Positions 17,167 through 25,879 of a stretch of DNA of 47,769 nucleotides are shown here, one piece after another. The DNA lies in assembly GCA_012032775.1 (NCBI GenBank), contig JAAUQO010000017.1, positions 1 to 47,769 on the forward strand, written 5' to 3'. The stretch's first letter is position 1. Each line of letters starts with the position of its first letter. The stretch is from Oscillochloris sp. Lineage in GTDB: Bacteria > Chloroflexota > Chloroflexia > Chloroflexales > Chloroflexaceae. The notes below the pieces were generated by a model. The model saw only the letters and a program-made list of their open reading frames with translations, was not told the DNA's origin and did not search any database. Made by a program: the position numbers and the translations under genes.

Positions 17167-18939
17167 TCACTCACCGATCACCAGTTGCCCCAGATCGCCT
17201 GTATCACCGATTTTATCGCCCTGCTCGTCGTATACTTCGTGGCGCAGGCCGTCTTTCTCGGGCCGGAATAAGCCGACGCGCAGAGTGTAGGTTCCCGGCG
17301 CAAGCTCGGCCGGCAGATTCAGGATGTGTTGATCATCGACCCAATCGCCGGGGGTCCAGATTATGAAGGGTTGTGTTTCGTTGCGTGGTCTACCCGTGGT
17401 TTCGGCCACAATCTGCCCGTTCTCATCAAGCAGATGGATAAACACGGTCCAGCTACGTGGGATCGGCTCCAGGCTGTGCCAGGTAAAAGTGATCGGTAGG
17501 GCTTCGCCGCGCCGTGGTGCGGCATCCAGCCGCCAGCCGCGCAACTCTATGCCGCGCTCCCAACTCTGCGCGAAACGCAGATAGGTCGGCGTACCGCGGG
17601 CGGCTAAAGCCTCCGCAGGTCGTAACACATCCCAGCCATATGCCGGCCTGATCACGCCAACCGGCATCCAGATCGCGAGCGCCAGCAGCGGCAGCGTGAA
17701 CAAGCCGGTTGCCTGTGCCGGCAGCAATGTGCGCAAACCACCTGCCAACAGCAAACTCAACCCCGCGAGCGCCGGGAAGAGCAACCGCCCCTGCCAGGCC
17801 ACCAATCCCGCCGTAAGCGCAAAGCTCACGATCCACAGGCCCGCCATGGCTGCGAGCAGAATCGGCCCGCCCCACCCACTATGGCGTTTCGGACGCGATT
17901 GTGTGGCCAACGCGCGTATCCAGCCCAGGGCCGCCAATCCACACACCGCAACATACACCCAGATCGTCCATGCCGGCGGGCGCAGGCTCATCCAGCCGAA
18001 ACGCGCCCAGAATGAGCTAAAGAGTTGGCCAAGGGCGTCGCGCCATGCGTCTGGGTCGCTCCAGACAAACGGCTGGGTCGTAAACTCGGCGCTGAATTTC
18101 GTCAGCCCGAACAGATCGCCATACAGTTCGAAGTTGCGCAGAAACCACCAGCCGGCGATCAGCAGGCTCAGGCTGCCCCACGCAGCCGTGTGCAAAACCC
18201 ATTGTTGCAGGTTACCCCGGCTGATCCGCCAACCCGCCCAGAGCAACAACGGCCCGAACAAGAGCGCACTTTGCTTGGTGAGCAGCGCGATGCCGAACAG
18301 CAGGCCAAGCAGCAAGCCGTTGCGCAGAGCGGCGCTTCCTGGTGGCGCCAACCCAATCCAGACGATCAGCGCGCCGAGTGCCGCCAGCATCCCGTCGTTG
18401 CTCGCCAGGGCGGTGATAAACAAAAACTGCGGGTTGAATGCCGTCAGGCTCGCCGCCAACAGCGCGAAAGTTGCATCATCGGGGCGCAGCCGGCGTGCCG
18501 CCAGGTAGATCGCCGCTACCGTCAGTAATCCCCACACCCCCGACACCGCTCGCACCAGGTGCCACGCTAACGCCTGCCCTTCCCAGGGCCAGAACTCGCG
18601 GCTCCCGCGCCGGAATGCCCCCGGATCAGCGCCGCCGGCCCAGAAGAAGGTAGGATTGGCGCTGAGCAACACTTGCCGTTGCTGCTCGGGCAGCCATGTC
18701 GTCATCGGCAGTGCCGCGAGATACGCCAGTGGCGGCTGATGGCCCTCGCCGGGAACCTCGTTCTGCGCCGGATCACTGGCCTGTACCGGCAGACGCTGTT
18801 CGCGCAGCAGAAACAACACATAGGCGAGGTGACCGGGTTCGTCCGGCCCCTCGCCTAGCGGGATCAGTGCGTTATACAGGCCGTGTAGGCCGATAAACGC
18901 AAGCAACAGCGCCAGCAGCGCGATCCGATGAGCAGTCAT
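17167..18939 (-). CDS. ArnT/PMT-like family 39 glycosyltransferase, membrane protein
   Basis: 590 aa. About eleven transmembrane helices. The first luminal loop has GEGPDEPGHLAYVLFL, the acidic catalytic pattern of lipid-linked-sugar transferases (GT39/GT83, DUF2142-like). The C-terminal 140 residues form a soluble beta-domain (PITFTWHSLEP...WTVFIHLLDENG...GTYTLRVGLFRPEKDG), an arrangement often seen in Chloroflexota. It starts nine bases after pheS and is thus probably the last gene of the infC transcript, an odd neighbour for translation genes. Donor and acceptor unknown. Confidence 0.78.
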   Translation of the reverse strand: MTAHRIALLALLLAFIGLHGLYNALIPLGEGPDEPGHLAYVLFLLREQRLPVQASDPAQNEVPGEGHQPPLAYLAALPMTTWLPEQQRQVLLSANPTFFWAGGADPGAFRRGSREFWPWEGQALAWHLVRAVSGVWGLLTVAAIYLAARRLRPDDATFALLAASLTAFNPQFLFITALASNDGMLAALGALIVWIGLAPPGSAALRNGLLLGLLFGIALLTKQSALLFGPLLLWAGWRISRGNLQQWVLHTAAWGSLSLLIAGWWFLRNFELYGDLFGLTKFSAEFTTQPFVWSDPDAWRDALGQLFSSFWARFGWMSLRPPAWTIWVYVAVCGLAALGWIRALATQSRPKRHSGWGGPILLAAMAGLWIVSFALTAGLVAWQGRLLFPALAGLSLLLAGGLRTLLPAQATGLFTLPLLALAIWMPVGVIRPAYGWDVLRPAEALAARGTPTYLRFAQSWERGIELRGWRLDAAPRRGEALPITFTWHSLEPIPRSWTVFIHLLDENGQIVAETTGRPRNETQPFIIWTPGDWVDDQHILNLPAELAPGTYTLRVGLFRPEKDGLRHEVYDEQGDKIGDTGDLGQLVIGE

Positions 18940-18948
18940 CTTGCGTCA

Positions 18949-19995
18949 CTACCCGAACTGCTTCACAAAGCGCGCATCACCGCCGTAGAACAGTCGAATA
19001 TCGTCGATGCCATACTTCAGCAGCGCGATTCGCTCCGGCCCAAAGCCGCCGGCAAATCCACTGAATACTTCCGGATCATAGCCGCCGTTGCGCAGCACAT
19101 TCGGGTGTACCATTCCGCAGCCGCCGATCTCAAGCCAGCCGGCGTGCTTACAGATCCGGCAGCCCTTTCCGCTGCAGAGAAAACAGCTCACATCCATTTC
19201 GGCGCTCGGTTCCGTGAACGGGAAATAGCTCGGCCGCAACCGTACCTTCGTGCCTGCGCCGAACATACGCTCTGCGAAATAGTCCAGCGTGCCTTTCAAA
19301 TCACCCATCGTGATTGCGCGGCCCACCGCCAGAAACTCGAACTGGTGGAACATCATCTCGCTGCGCACCGTCACCTGCTCGTTGCGGTACACTTTTCCCG
19401 GCAGCAGCACCCGTACCGGTTCCGGTGCGTAGCGGCGCATCGCGTGGATCTGGCCGGGCGAAGTATGGGTACGCAACAACACTTCCGGCGCGCCTCCGGC
19501 ATCTCGATATAAAATGTGTCCTGCATATCGCGGGCCGGGTGATCATCGGCGAAATTGAGCAAACTAAAAGTTCAGTTCGTCCAACTCAACCTCGGGGCTT
19601 TCCCAGACTTGAAAGCCCATCTCGGCGAAGATCGTCTGCACCTGCCGCAACACCTGTGTGGTCAAATGTAAATGCCCAACCGCAGGTATGCGTCCCGGCA
19701 TCGTCACATCGATCCGGTCGGCGGCCAGTTCCGCAGCTTGTGCTGCCAGCTTCAGCCGCGACTCGGCCACTTCATAGCTTGCTTCAAGGCGCAACCGCAG
19801 CGCATTCACCCGCTTACCGGCTTCTGGGCGTTCCTCGGCCGGCAACCCGCCCAAACCACGGCTGAGCCTGGTGATCGCCCCTGACTTGCCGGTATAGGCG
19901 CTACGCCACTCGCCCAATTTCTCCAGAGTATCGACGGACTCAAGCGCTGCCAGAGCGGCAGCTTCGACATCGGTCAGTTCATCGAGCAAGGTCAT
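18949..19995 (-). CDS. pheS: Phenylalanyl-tRNA synthetase alpha subunit (two compensating frameshifts)
   Basis: 348 aa when repaired. The start ATG 19995 is supported by GGAG and by alignment to the family ([18 protein letters not shown]); an upstream extension to 20058 is unlikely. One extra T in the TTTT run (19566-19569, sense) and one missing G near 19491-19494 put 25 codons ([18 protein letters not shown]) in another frame; both ends match PheS exactly. Motif 2 region [12 protein letters not shown] and motif 3 [18 protein letters not shown] are intact. Because the enzyme is essential, the double break is almost surely a sequence error. It aminoacylates tRNA-Phe together with PheT, whose gene does not follow here. 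Confidence 0.92.
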
Positions 19996-20109
19996 ACCAT
20001 TCTCCGTCACCACTCCAGCCACTGCCGATACAATCGGCGATAGCGACCAATTTGTCAACCGGATTTCGAAATCGCCCCGGACAATGGTGCATGGCGCCGG
20101 TCGTAGTGA

Positions 20110-20895
20110 TCATGTTCGTCCGCGGTTCCGTTGGCGCAGCGCCTCAAACAAGATAATACTTCCGGCCACACCCGCATTCAACGACTCGCTGCGTCCATGT
20201 ATCGGAATGCCGATCGTCTGCGTCGCCATACTCCAGGCCTCAGCACTCACGCCGTGGGCCTCATTCCCGATGATCAGCGCAACCGCTTGCTTCCAATCGG
20301 CGGCATAATACGGCATTGTCGCCTCGGCATCGGCCACATACACGATCGCGCGATCGGCAAGTTCGGCGCCGATTGCGTCCCATTCCAGGTTTGCCTGAAT
20401 TGCCAGTGCAAAGTGTGCGCCCATTGCCGCCCGGATCACCTTGGGGTTGGCGATATCGGCGCAACCGCGGCTACACAGCACCAGGCCGACGCCGGCAGCC
20501 TCGGCTGAGCGTAACAATGTTCCCAGGTTGCCGGGATCCTGAATCGTATCAAGGATCAGCCGTATGCCGCGGCCCGGCTCGATCGTCGCTTGTCCGACCG
20601 CCGCCACAATACCCTGGGGATTTCGGGTATCGGCGGCGGCCGCAACAGCCTGTGGCGATGCCGCAAAGCAGTTTGGCCGGCCGTCGAGCCGTTCCAACAG
20701 CGCTACGCCTTCGCTGGTGCCGGCAAGCTGATCAGGTGCGAACAGCGCCACCTGAATCTCGACCCCGGCATCAAGTGCCGTTGCGACAAGGCGCACTCCT
20801 TCGACAAACAAACTGCGCTCACTACGGCGCTCCCGGGCGGAGTCGCGCAGCGAGCGCAGGTGTTTCACATATGCATTACTGGTACTGGTGATCAT
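20110..20895 (-). CDS. TrmH/SpoU-family RNA 2'-O-methyltransferase
   Basis: 261 aa. N-terminal substrate-binding domain (SLFVEGVRLVATAL), then the SPOUT knot motifs: LDTIQDPGNLGTLLRSAEAAG (motif 1), ALIIGNEAHGVS (motif 2) and IPIHGRSESLNAGVAGSIIL (motif 3). The Arg, Glu and Asn residues used for catalysis are kept. Likely target is 23S rRNA. This gene lies between rplT and pheS, as in Firmicutes (ysgA), which supports the family and operon. It follows a strong hairpin and has no clear promoter. Confidence 0.88.
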   Translation of the reverse strand: MITSTSNAYVKHLRSLRDSARERRSERSLFVEGVRLVATALDAGVEIQVALFAPDQLAGTSEGVALLERLDGRPNCFAASPQAVAAAADTRNPQGIVAAVGQATIEPGRGIRLILDTIQDPGNLGTLLRSAEAAGVGLVLCSRGCADIANPKVIRAAMGAHFALAIQANLEWDAIGAELADRAIVYVADAEATMPYYAADWKQAVALIIGNEAHGVSAEAWSMATQTIGIPIHGRSESLNAGVAGSIILFEALRQRNRGRT

Positions 20896-20988
20896 TACTC
20901 CAACCGTGTCAATGAAACGGAGCTACCGGCGTCTTTAATAAGATCGGGTAACCCGCCCACGGAGAAAAGAAACCGCTCCACAAAGCGA

Positions 20989-21048
20989 AATCTCCCTGGG
21001 GAAGGATCGCATCAGCCCGAGGCCTGCAATCCTTCCCACAAGGAGATT
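20989..21048 (-). terminator. Long two-part hairpin between rplT and trmH
   Basis: AATCTCC (20989-20995) pairs with GGAGATT (21042-21048), and GGGAAGGAT (20999-21007) pairs with ATCCTTCCC (21029-21037). It is just past the rplT stop. No T run follows immediately, so it could be an attenuator or an RNA-processing site within the operon. Confidence 0.5.
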
Positions 21049-21060
21049 CATTCCGGCACA

Positions 21061-21429
21061 CTAGCTTGCGGCGCTGACGCCGGACTTCATAGCAACCGCC
21101 ACAACCTCACTGAATGCTTTCGGATCGCGTACCGCCATATCGGCCAGTATTTTGCGATCGAGGTTGATTCCGGCGTGCTTCAAACCATTGACCAGCCGGC
21201 TGTATGTGGTGCCGTTCAATCGTGCCGCCGCATTAATACGCTGAATCCAGAGCCGGCGGAACTCACGCTTGCGATTGCGCCGGTCGCGGTAGGCATACGC
21301 CAATGCATGCATCACCGCTTCGTGCGCCACCCGATAATGGCGCGAACGTGCGCCGCGAAAACCCTTCGCCTGATTGAGCAGCTTTTTATGGCGCTTGTGC
21401 GCCATTACGCCACGCTTGACACGAGCCAT
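21061..21429 (-). CDS. rplT: 50S ribosomal protein L20
   Basis: 122 aa. [18 protein letters not shown] at the N-terminus, the helical RNA-binding region ([20 protein letters not shown]), and [14 protein letters not shown] in the middle are typical of L20. Start ATG 21429 follows TGGAGG. L20 is an early assembly factor of the large subunit and, in several bacteria, represses its own operon by binding leader RNA. A 239-base structured gap separates it from rpmI. Confidence 0.97.
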   Translation of the reverse strand: MARVKRGVMAHKRHKKLLNQAKGFRGARSRHYRVAHEAVMHALAYAYRDRRNRKREFRRLWIQRINAAARLNGTTYSRLVNGLKHAGINLDRKILADMAVRDPKAFSEVVAVAMKSGVSAAS

Positions 21430-21668
21430 GGTATCGTAACCTCCAATGAATGAGCAGGTCAGGGGGTGGCAACCAAACCCTGAGCTACGCTCAAAATCGA
21501 GGCGCATCGGCACACGTTATGCCCTGCGCCTATTCCAAATCCATGTAGATTTTGCTCATCGCGGCGCAACCTATCTGGTGCTGGCGACGAATTTTCCATC
21601 TCACTCAAACACGATCTCAAGTTGTCTCCAGGTGCCGAAGCGCTTGCCCGGCTCTGGATCCCGGTTAC
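21430..21668 (-). promoter_or_regulatory. Structured leader of rplT
   Basis: A gap this long inside the rpmI-rplT pair is unusual. Two hairpins sit directly before the ribosome site: AGGCGCA/TGCGCCT (21500-21506 with 21525-21531; inner GGCA/TGCC) and a two-tier stem TGAGC/GCTCA (21451-21455 with 21489-21493) plus TCAGGG/CCCTGA (21459-21464 with 21478-21483). Position suggests autogenous control by L20; this is inference. Confidence 0.4.
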
Positions 21669-21866
21669 CTACAAGCCGTACGGAAGCGCCTTTTTCAGGT
21701 GGCTGCGATTGGCATCCGAGGTCGGCTGATCCTTGCCCCACTTGCGCTGCGAGCGCGACGGGCGATTGCGCTTGTTGCCGCGCACACCCTGCTGCTGCAG
21801 CACTTTCCCCGATGCCGTCACCTTAAAGCGGCGCTTGGCGCCTTTGTGCGTCTTCATCTTAGGCAT
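21669..21866 (-). CDS. rpmI: 50S ribosomal protein L35
   Basis: 65 aa. MPKMKTHKGAKRRFKVTASGK is the standard L35 N-terminus, the remainder is basic (RGNKRNRPSRSQRKW) and it ends KKALPYGL. Located 23 bases after infC as in most bacteria. Small component of the large ribosomal subunit. Confidence 0.95.
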   Translation of the reverse strand: MPKMKTHKGAKRRFKVTASGKVLQQQGVRGNKRNRPSRSQRKWGKDQPTSDANRSHLKKALPYGL

Positions 21867-21889
21867 AATTCCATGTACCTCAATGATTC

Positions 21890-22669
21890 TTAATTCTTGG
21901 TGTCGTCGGTATCGTCGTCGGTATCCTCGTCGATGTCGTCCTCGTCGGCGTCGCCCTCGTCGGCGTCGTCCTCGTCGGTGTCGTCGTCCTCGTCATCATC
22001 ATCATCGTCGAGGTCGTCATCATCCAGATCATCGTCGTCGAGGTCGTCATCATCCAGATCGCCATCATTGGCGGTTGTCCCTGCTGCCGCCGCTGCTGCC
22101 GGCTTGGCTGCTTTGGCTTGGACTTGCGCTTTCTTCGCCTGCTCGGCCGCCTTTAGCACTTTTGCATTCGGCGCCAGCAATAACGAGAGCACACGGCCCT
22201 CCATAAGCGGCTTTTGTTCAACCACGGCGATGTCGCGCAATTGCTCGGCGATCTGCTCCAGCATCTCGCGCCCGATCTCCGGATGGGCCATTTCGCGCCC
22301 GCGGAAGCGCACGTTGAACTTCACCTTGTCGCCGGCCATCAAGAAACGCCGCGCTTTTGATGCCTTCACGTTGATGTCGTGATCATCCGTTTTGGGCATC
22401 AGGCGGAGTTGCTTCAACTCGGCCTGCTTCTGGTTCTTGCGCGCCTCACGCTCTTTCTTGCTCTGCTCGTAACGGAATTTCCCGTAGTCAAGCAGGCGAC
22501 ATACCGGCGGCACGGCATTCGGCGCAACTTCAACCAGGTCGAAGCCACGCTCTTCAGCCAACGTCAATGCCTCCCGAGTCGAGATGATGCCGACCTGGGT
22601 GCCGTTCTCGTCGATCAGGCGAACTTCGCGTACGCGAATGCGGTTATTGATGCGAAACCGGTCTCTGAT
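21890..22669 (-). CDS. infC: Translation initiation factor IF-3 with AUC start and Asp-rich tail
   Basis: 259 aa. The conserved N-terminus RDRFRINNRIRVREVRLIDE requires reading upstream of the first TTG (22567), to an ATC at 22669; a TGA is six codons upstream and no ATG, GTG or TTG lies between. AAGGAG is at 22677-22682, seven bases away, so ATC must be the start. Non-AUG starts are classic for infC and allow IF-3 to repress its own translation. The N- and C-domains (FDLVEVAPNAVPPVCRLLDY; GRVLSLLLAP) are normal. The last 55 or so residues are nearly all Asp with Leu, Glu and Thr, encoded by a 30-base repeat (LDDDD units), far beyond standard IF-3. Confidence 0.93.
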   Translation of the reverse strand: MRDRFRINNRIRVREVRLIDENGTQVGIISTREALTLAEERGFDLVEVAPNAVPPVCRLLDYGKFRYEQSKKEREARKNQKQAELKQLRLMPKTDDHDINVKASKARRFLMAGDKVKFNVRFRGREMAHPEIGREMLEQIAEQLRDIAVVEQKPLMEGRVLSLLLAPNAKVLKAAEQAKKAQVQAKAAKPAAAAAAGTTANDGDLDDDDLDDDDLDDDDLDDDDDDEDDDTDEDDADEGDADEDDIDEDTDDDTDDTKN

Positions 22670-22682
22670 AACTCGACTCCTT
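22667..22682 (-). promoter_or_regulatory. Ribosome site and AUC start codon of infC
   Basis: AAGGAG (22677-22682), seven bases, then ATC (22667-22669). This is the only start compatible with the conserved IF-3 N-terminus. Confidence 0.8.
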
Positions 22683-22954
22683 CGTCATGTTGCTTTGGCG
22701 GCTGCAGCGCTGCCCCGCCACGCATACCGGGTTTCGGTGCGAAACGGATACCATTGTCAACCAGGCGTTTTACGGTTGTAAAAACAGCAGCACAGACAGG
22801 CCGCCGACCATGTCTGTATCGAAGCGACAGTATAGCAGTTCAGCACAGAGGCGTCAAACGAGCCGCAGGGTGGATCGACGCAAAACGCGGCTTCTTGCTA
22901 TCGGAGCCAATCAAAACAGCATACTTATAGCAGTGAGCACCACGCTTGAGCCTG

Positions 22955-23072
22955 ATCGCCGACGCATACCTGCCTACGAACCGCGCGGCAGCGCGTTCAT
23001 CCCGCAAGCACTCGCCATCCTCACGAACATCGCCGACGCATACCTGCCTACGAACCGCGCGCAGCGCGTTCA
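22955..23072. repeat. 45-bp direct repeat, two copies
   Basis: Copy A 22955-22999 and copy B 23029-23072 are identical except that B lacks one G. Each ends in GAACCGCGCGGCAGCGCGTT, a GC-rich dyad. A near copy of this string stands at 17122-17142. In both places it is followed by GGCATCA-type words and then by the 3' end of a minus-strand gene. The rest of 22670-23155 holds the infC leader and no gene. Confidence 0.8.
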
Positions 23073-23155
23073 GGCATCAAGCATCAGGTATCTTGCTATA
23101 GAACCAGAAATAAGCACAAGGCGAACCCTGGGTTACTTCAAGCATACGCCTCTCG

Positions 23156-24460
23156 CTACATCGGCAACGCACTCCCACTTGCCGCCATCTCTTTCGCCAC
23201 TCGTTGCCCCAGTTCTACCGCAAAATTCGTGCCGCGATCCCAGGGGTAGACCTGGCTCATACTGGCCCAGTACAATCCCCGCAAAGGTGTTGCCAGCGGC
23301 GGGATTGCCGCGCCGTGATTAACCGGCACAATCGGTTGGGCGTACGGCTCACGGTGCAGCCAACTTGCTCTGATCCACGTGCGGTCGAAGTGCGGATTCA
23401 CCTTTTGGATTGCCGGGATGAACTCGGCCAACAACTCGTCCTGGCTCATGCGAAAATAGCGATGGCTTGGCTCCAGATAATCGCCGAGGTAGATCAAGTG
23501 ATCGCCGCCGTAATGTTCCGGCTCGATAAAGTTTGTATGTTCGACCAGCGCCAGGAACGGGAATTCATCTTTGGGCATATTCATCCAGTACAACCCATTC
23601 GTGAGTGGCCGGTTCAAAGCGAGCGTCATTACCACGGCGCCCATCGAGCGTAACTGTTCCAGCCGGCTCAGATAGCCACTCGGTAGTTGCGGGGTTAGTC
23701 GGCGCAACAGTCCGGGTGCGCCGGTTACCAGCACCCGGTCGAAGATCTCGGCCGGCAACCCCGGCGCGATCACTTCCCAACGCCCGTCGCCGAGTTGGTG
23801 CAAAGCACTGATTGGCGTACCGAGCCGTACATCGGTGCCGCTATTGCGGATCGCCGTTAGTAAAGCATCGCAAAAGCCCTGGAACCCGCCGCTGAAATAG
23901 CCGAGCTTGAAGCTGCGTGCCTTTAAGCGTGCCCAAAGCCAGGCCATGTTCACTTCATCGGCGTGTGGGCCGAACTTCCCCTCCAGCAGCGGACGCCAGA
24001 GCAGATTGTAGGCCCGGCGCCCGGCCCAGCGTGATGTCCAACGGGCCGCAGTCGTTTGCTCCAGCCGCTGCCAATTATTCGTCAAATACTTCAAATAGAA
24101 TGCAACCGCCCCGAAGCGCAGTCGATCGATCGGCGGCAAGGCCGGGAATTGCAGCACTTGCAGCGGGCCGTTCAAATCGTAACCCTGGCCGCGCCACCAC
24201 TGAGCCGTTACCTGGCCGCGAAAGAACAGCTTATCGCCGTAGCCGATCGTCTCGGCCAGCTTGATAATCGCTGTGTCGGTGGTGAAAATATGGTGATAGA
24301 AGCGTTCCAGCGGCCAATTCCAGCGCTCGTCGCGAAACCCCGACGCCAGCCCGCCGGCAACCGGTGTCGCCTCGAACACCGTTGTCCGACAGCCGGCTTG
24401 CGTTAGTTCATAAGCCGCAGTCATCCCGGCGATGCCGGCCCCTAAAATGCCGATCTTCAC
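23156..24460 (-). CDS. NAD(P)/FAD-dependent oxidoreductase (amine oxidase/desaturase superfamily)
   Basis: 434 aa. The dinucleotide site GILGAGIAGMTAAYEL (residues 3-18) with VFEATPVAGGLASGF binds FAD. RVLVTGAPGLLRRL and the C-terminal GLYWASMSQVYPWDRG, the second FAD contact, fit the phytoene desaturase / protoporphyrinogen oxidase / UDP-galactopyranose mutase-like group. Substrate cannot be fixed. Its start overlaps the stop of the membrane protein gene upstream (24457-24460), so they probably work together, perhaps in lipid or envelope glycan synthesis; that is inference. Confidence 0.8.
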   Translation of the reverse strand: MKIGILGAGIAGMTAAYELTQAGCRTTVFEATPVAGGLASGFRDERWNWPLERFYHHIFTTDTAIIKLAETIGYGDKLFFRGQVTAQWWRGQGYDLNGPLQVLQFPALPPIDRLRFGAVAFYLKYLTNNWQRLEQTTAARWTSRWAGRRAYNLLWRPLLEGKFGPHADEVNMAWLWARLKARSFKLGYFSGGFQGFCDALLTAIRNSGTDVRLGTPISALHQLGDGRWEVIAPGLPAEIFDRVLVTGAPGLLRRLTPQLPSGYLSRLEQLRSMGAVVMTLALNRPLTNGLYWMNMPKDEFPFLALVEHTNFIEPEHYGGDHLIYLGDYLEPSHRYFRMSQDELLAEFIPAIQKVNPHFDRTWIRASWLHREPYAQPIVPVNHGAAIPPLATPLRGLYWASMSQVYPWDRGTNFAVELGQRVAKEMAASGSALPM

Positions 24461-25512
24461 AGCGAAACTCCCTGCGCCACATCATCGCGCTCAACCTCGG
24501 AACTCGCCGATTGTGTCGGAGTCGGATCCTCTTTCATTTGTGCCGCACGTTCCATGTCGCGCCAGCCGACGCTCTGGCCGAACATATAAAATGCACCCAA
24601 TAGTGTAATCGGCAACCAGAGAGCCACATGCAGCACCAGCGTATAACCGGTGGCGATAGCCTGGGGTACGCCGAACTGGCTCAAAATCGCGATCCCCGGC
24701 GCATCGAAGGTGCCGATATAGCCCGGTGTTGAAGGGATAGTCGTCGCCAGATTAACCACGGCAGTCATCAACATCAGCACCGCGAACGACACCTCGAACG
24801 GAAAGGCATGCATCACAAACCAATACTTCAGGGTTTCACCAAGCCAGATCAACACCGAAGTCACGAAGATCACCAGCATCTCGCGCGGGCTACGGAGCGA
24901 CTGCAAACCTTCGACAAACCGATCGAACAGACCGTGAACTTGCGGCCGAAAACGGGCCGGCAGCAGGCGATCGACCATATAGGCGTACAGCCGACTGAGA
25001 CGCTGCGGGCGTGCCGCCAACAGCAGGAAGCTCAGGAGTGCGGCGCCGAAGAGCACACTGAAGCCGATCACCAGCGCCCGGTAGAACGGCGGTAGCGGAG
25101 CGAACGGCAGCGTTGCGAACACGAACAACAACATCACCAGGCCATCGAACAAGCGTTCGAGGACGACTGTGGCCAGCGATGCGCTCATCGGCACACCCTC
25201 ATTGCGGCGCAAGACATAACTCCGCAGCACCTCACCGGCCCGCGCCGGGTAGACATTGTTGCCCATATACCCGATCACAACCACGGGAAACAGCCGCGAA
25301 GTAGGAATCGGCTTCAGATGGGTCAGCATTGAGTGCCAACGCCATGTGCGTACCCAGACCGTCACAAAATAGACACATACGCCGGGCACGATCCACCAGT
25401 AGTTGGCCGTGCGGAGCACTTCCCAAAAATGTCCAAGGTCAAGGCCGCGTAGTGCGATTGTGAGGAAACCAACACTGATCAGCAGCCCCAACCAGAATTT
25501 CCAACTCCGCAC
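24457..25512 (-). CDS. Lysylphosphatidylglycerol synthetase/AglD-like flippase-domain membrane protein
   Basis: 351 aa, about eight transmembrane helices, UPF0104/LPG_synthase_TM family. The family signature is visible: WRWHSML, then GYMGNNVYPARAGEVLRSYVL (about 82-102), VLERLFDGL, and TTIPSTPGYIGTFDAPGIAIL (about 270). Relatives translocate or modify lipids; this protein has only the membrane domain and no aminoacyl-transferase part. It begins right before the FAD gene in a coupled pair. Basic and acidic C-terminal tail of 35 residues. Confidence 0.83.
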   Translation of the reverse strand: MRSWKFWLGLLISVGFLTIALRGLDLGHFWEVLRTANYWWIVPGVCVYFVTVWVRTWRWHSMLTHLKPIPTSRLFPVVVIGYMGNNVYPARAGEVLRSYVLRRNEGVPMSASLATVVLERLFDGLVMLLFVFATLPFAPLPPFYRALVIGFSVLFGAALLSFLLLAARPQRLSRLYAYMVDRLLPARFRPQVHGLFDRFVEGLQSLRSPREMLVIFVTSVLIWLGETLKYWFVMHAFPFEVSFAVLMLMTAVVNLATTIPSTPGYIGTFDAPGIAILSQFGVPQAIATGYTLVLHVALWLPITLLGAFYMFGQSVGWRDMERAAQMKEDPTPTQSASSEVERDDVAQGVSL

Positions 25513-25879
25513 CGAAAGCCTCTTTCTTTACTCGACATAAATATTTGATTGCTCCTCCACCGGCACATCATACCCGGCTGTAATCACCATGTCAAAGCCT
25601 GATCGGCGCGTTGGAACGACACCATAGATTGGCCGTTGCCCATGCATGCACCCGGTTTCACCCATACCTTGTTTGAAAGAAAACATGGGCTTAGGGCATA
25701 GCAATGCACTACAGCAATTCCGCAGGCTGCATGCTGAATGGACAATCAGCGATGCAAACTGTTCATGCTTGACGTGATCGAACAAGTGTGCTAATATAGG
25801 CGTGGGATGAGTATAACAACACGGCGCCGAGGCGCTGTTGGGATGAAGTAACGGGGTTATCCCGAGAAAGGCGCGGACA
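25513..25879. other. Intergenic stretch with one promoter
   Basis: 367 bases between the divergent flippase-like gene and the 54-aa gene. Apart from the strong plus-strand promoter at 25769-25797 I see no gene, repeat or RNA. A 123-codon minus frame crosses it but lacks coding character. Confidence 0.5.
25769..25797 (+). promoter_or_regulatory. Promoter with extended -10
   Basis: TTGACG, 17 bases, TAATAT (25792-25797) preceded by TGC. 82 bases before the small gene at 25880. One of the best promoter matches in the window. Confidence 0.7.

Noticed and set aside
18949..19995. pheS as a true pseudogene or programmed frameshift
   Set aside because: Two compensating shifts 70-odd bases apart in an essential gene, with no slippery site or pseudoknot, are better explained as sequence errors.
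20896..21060. T-box or amino-acid riboswitch before trmH-pheS
   Set aside because: The conserved T-box core GGTGGNACCGCG is absent; only a plain long hairpin is present.
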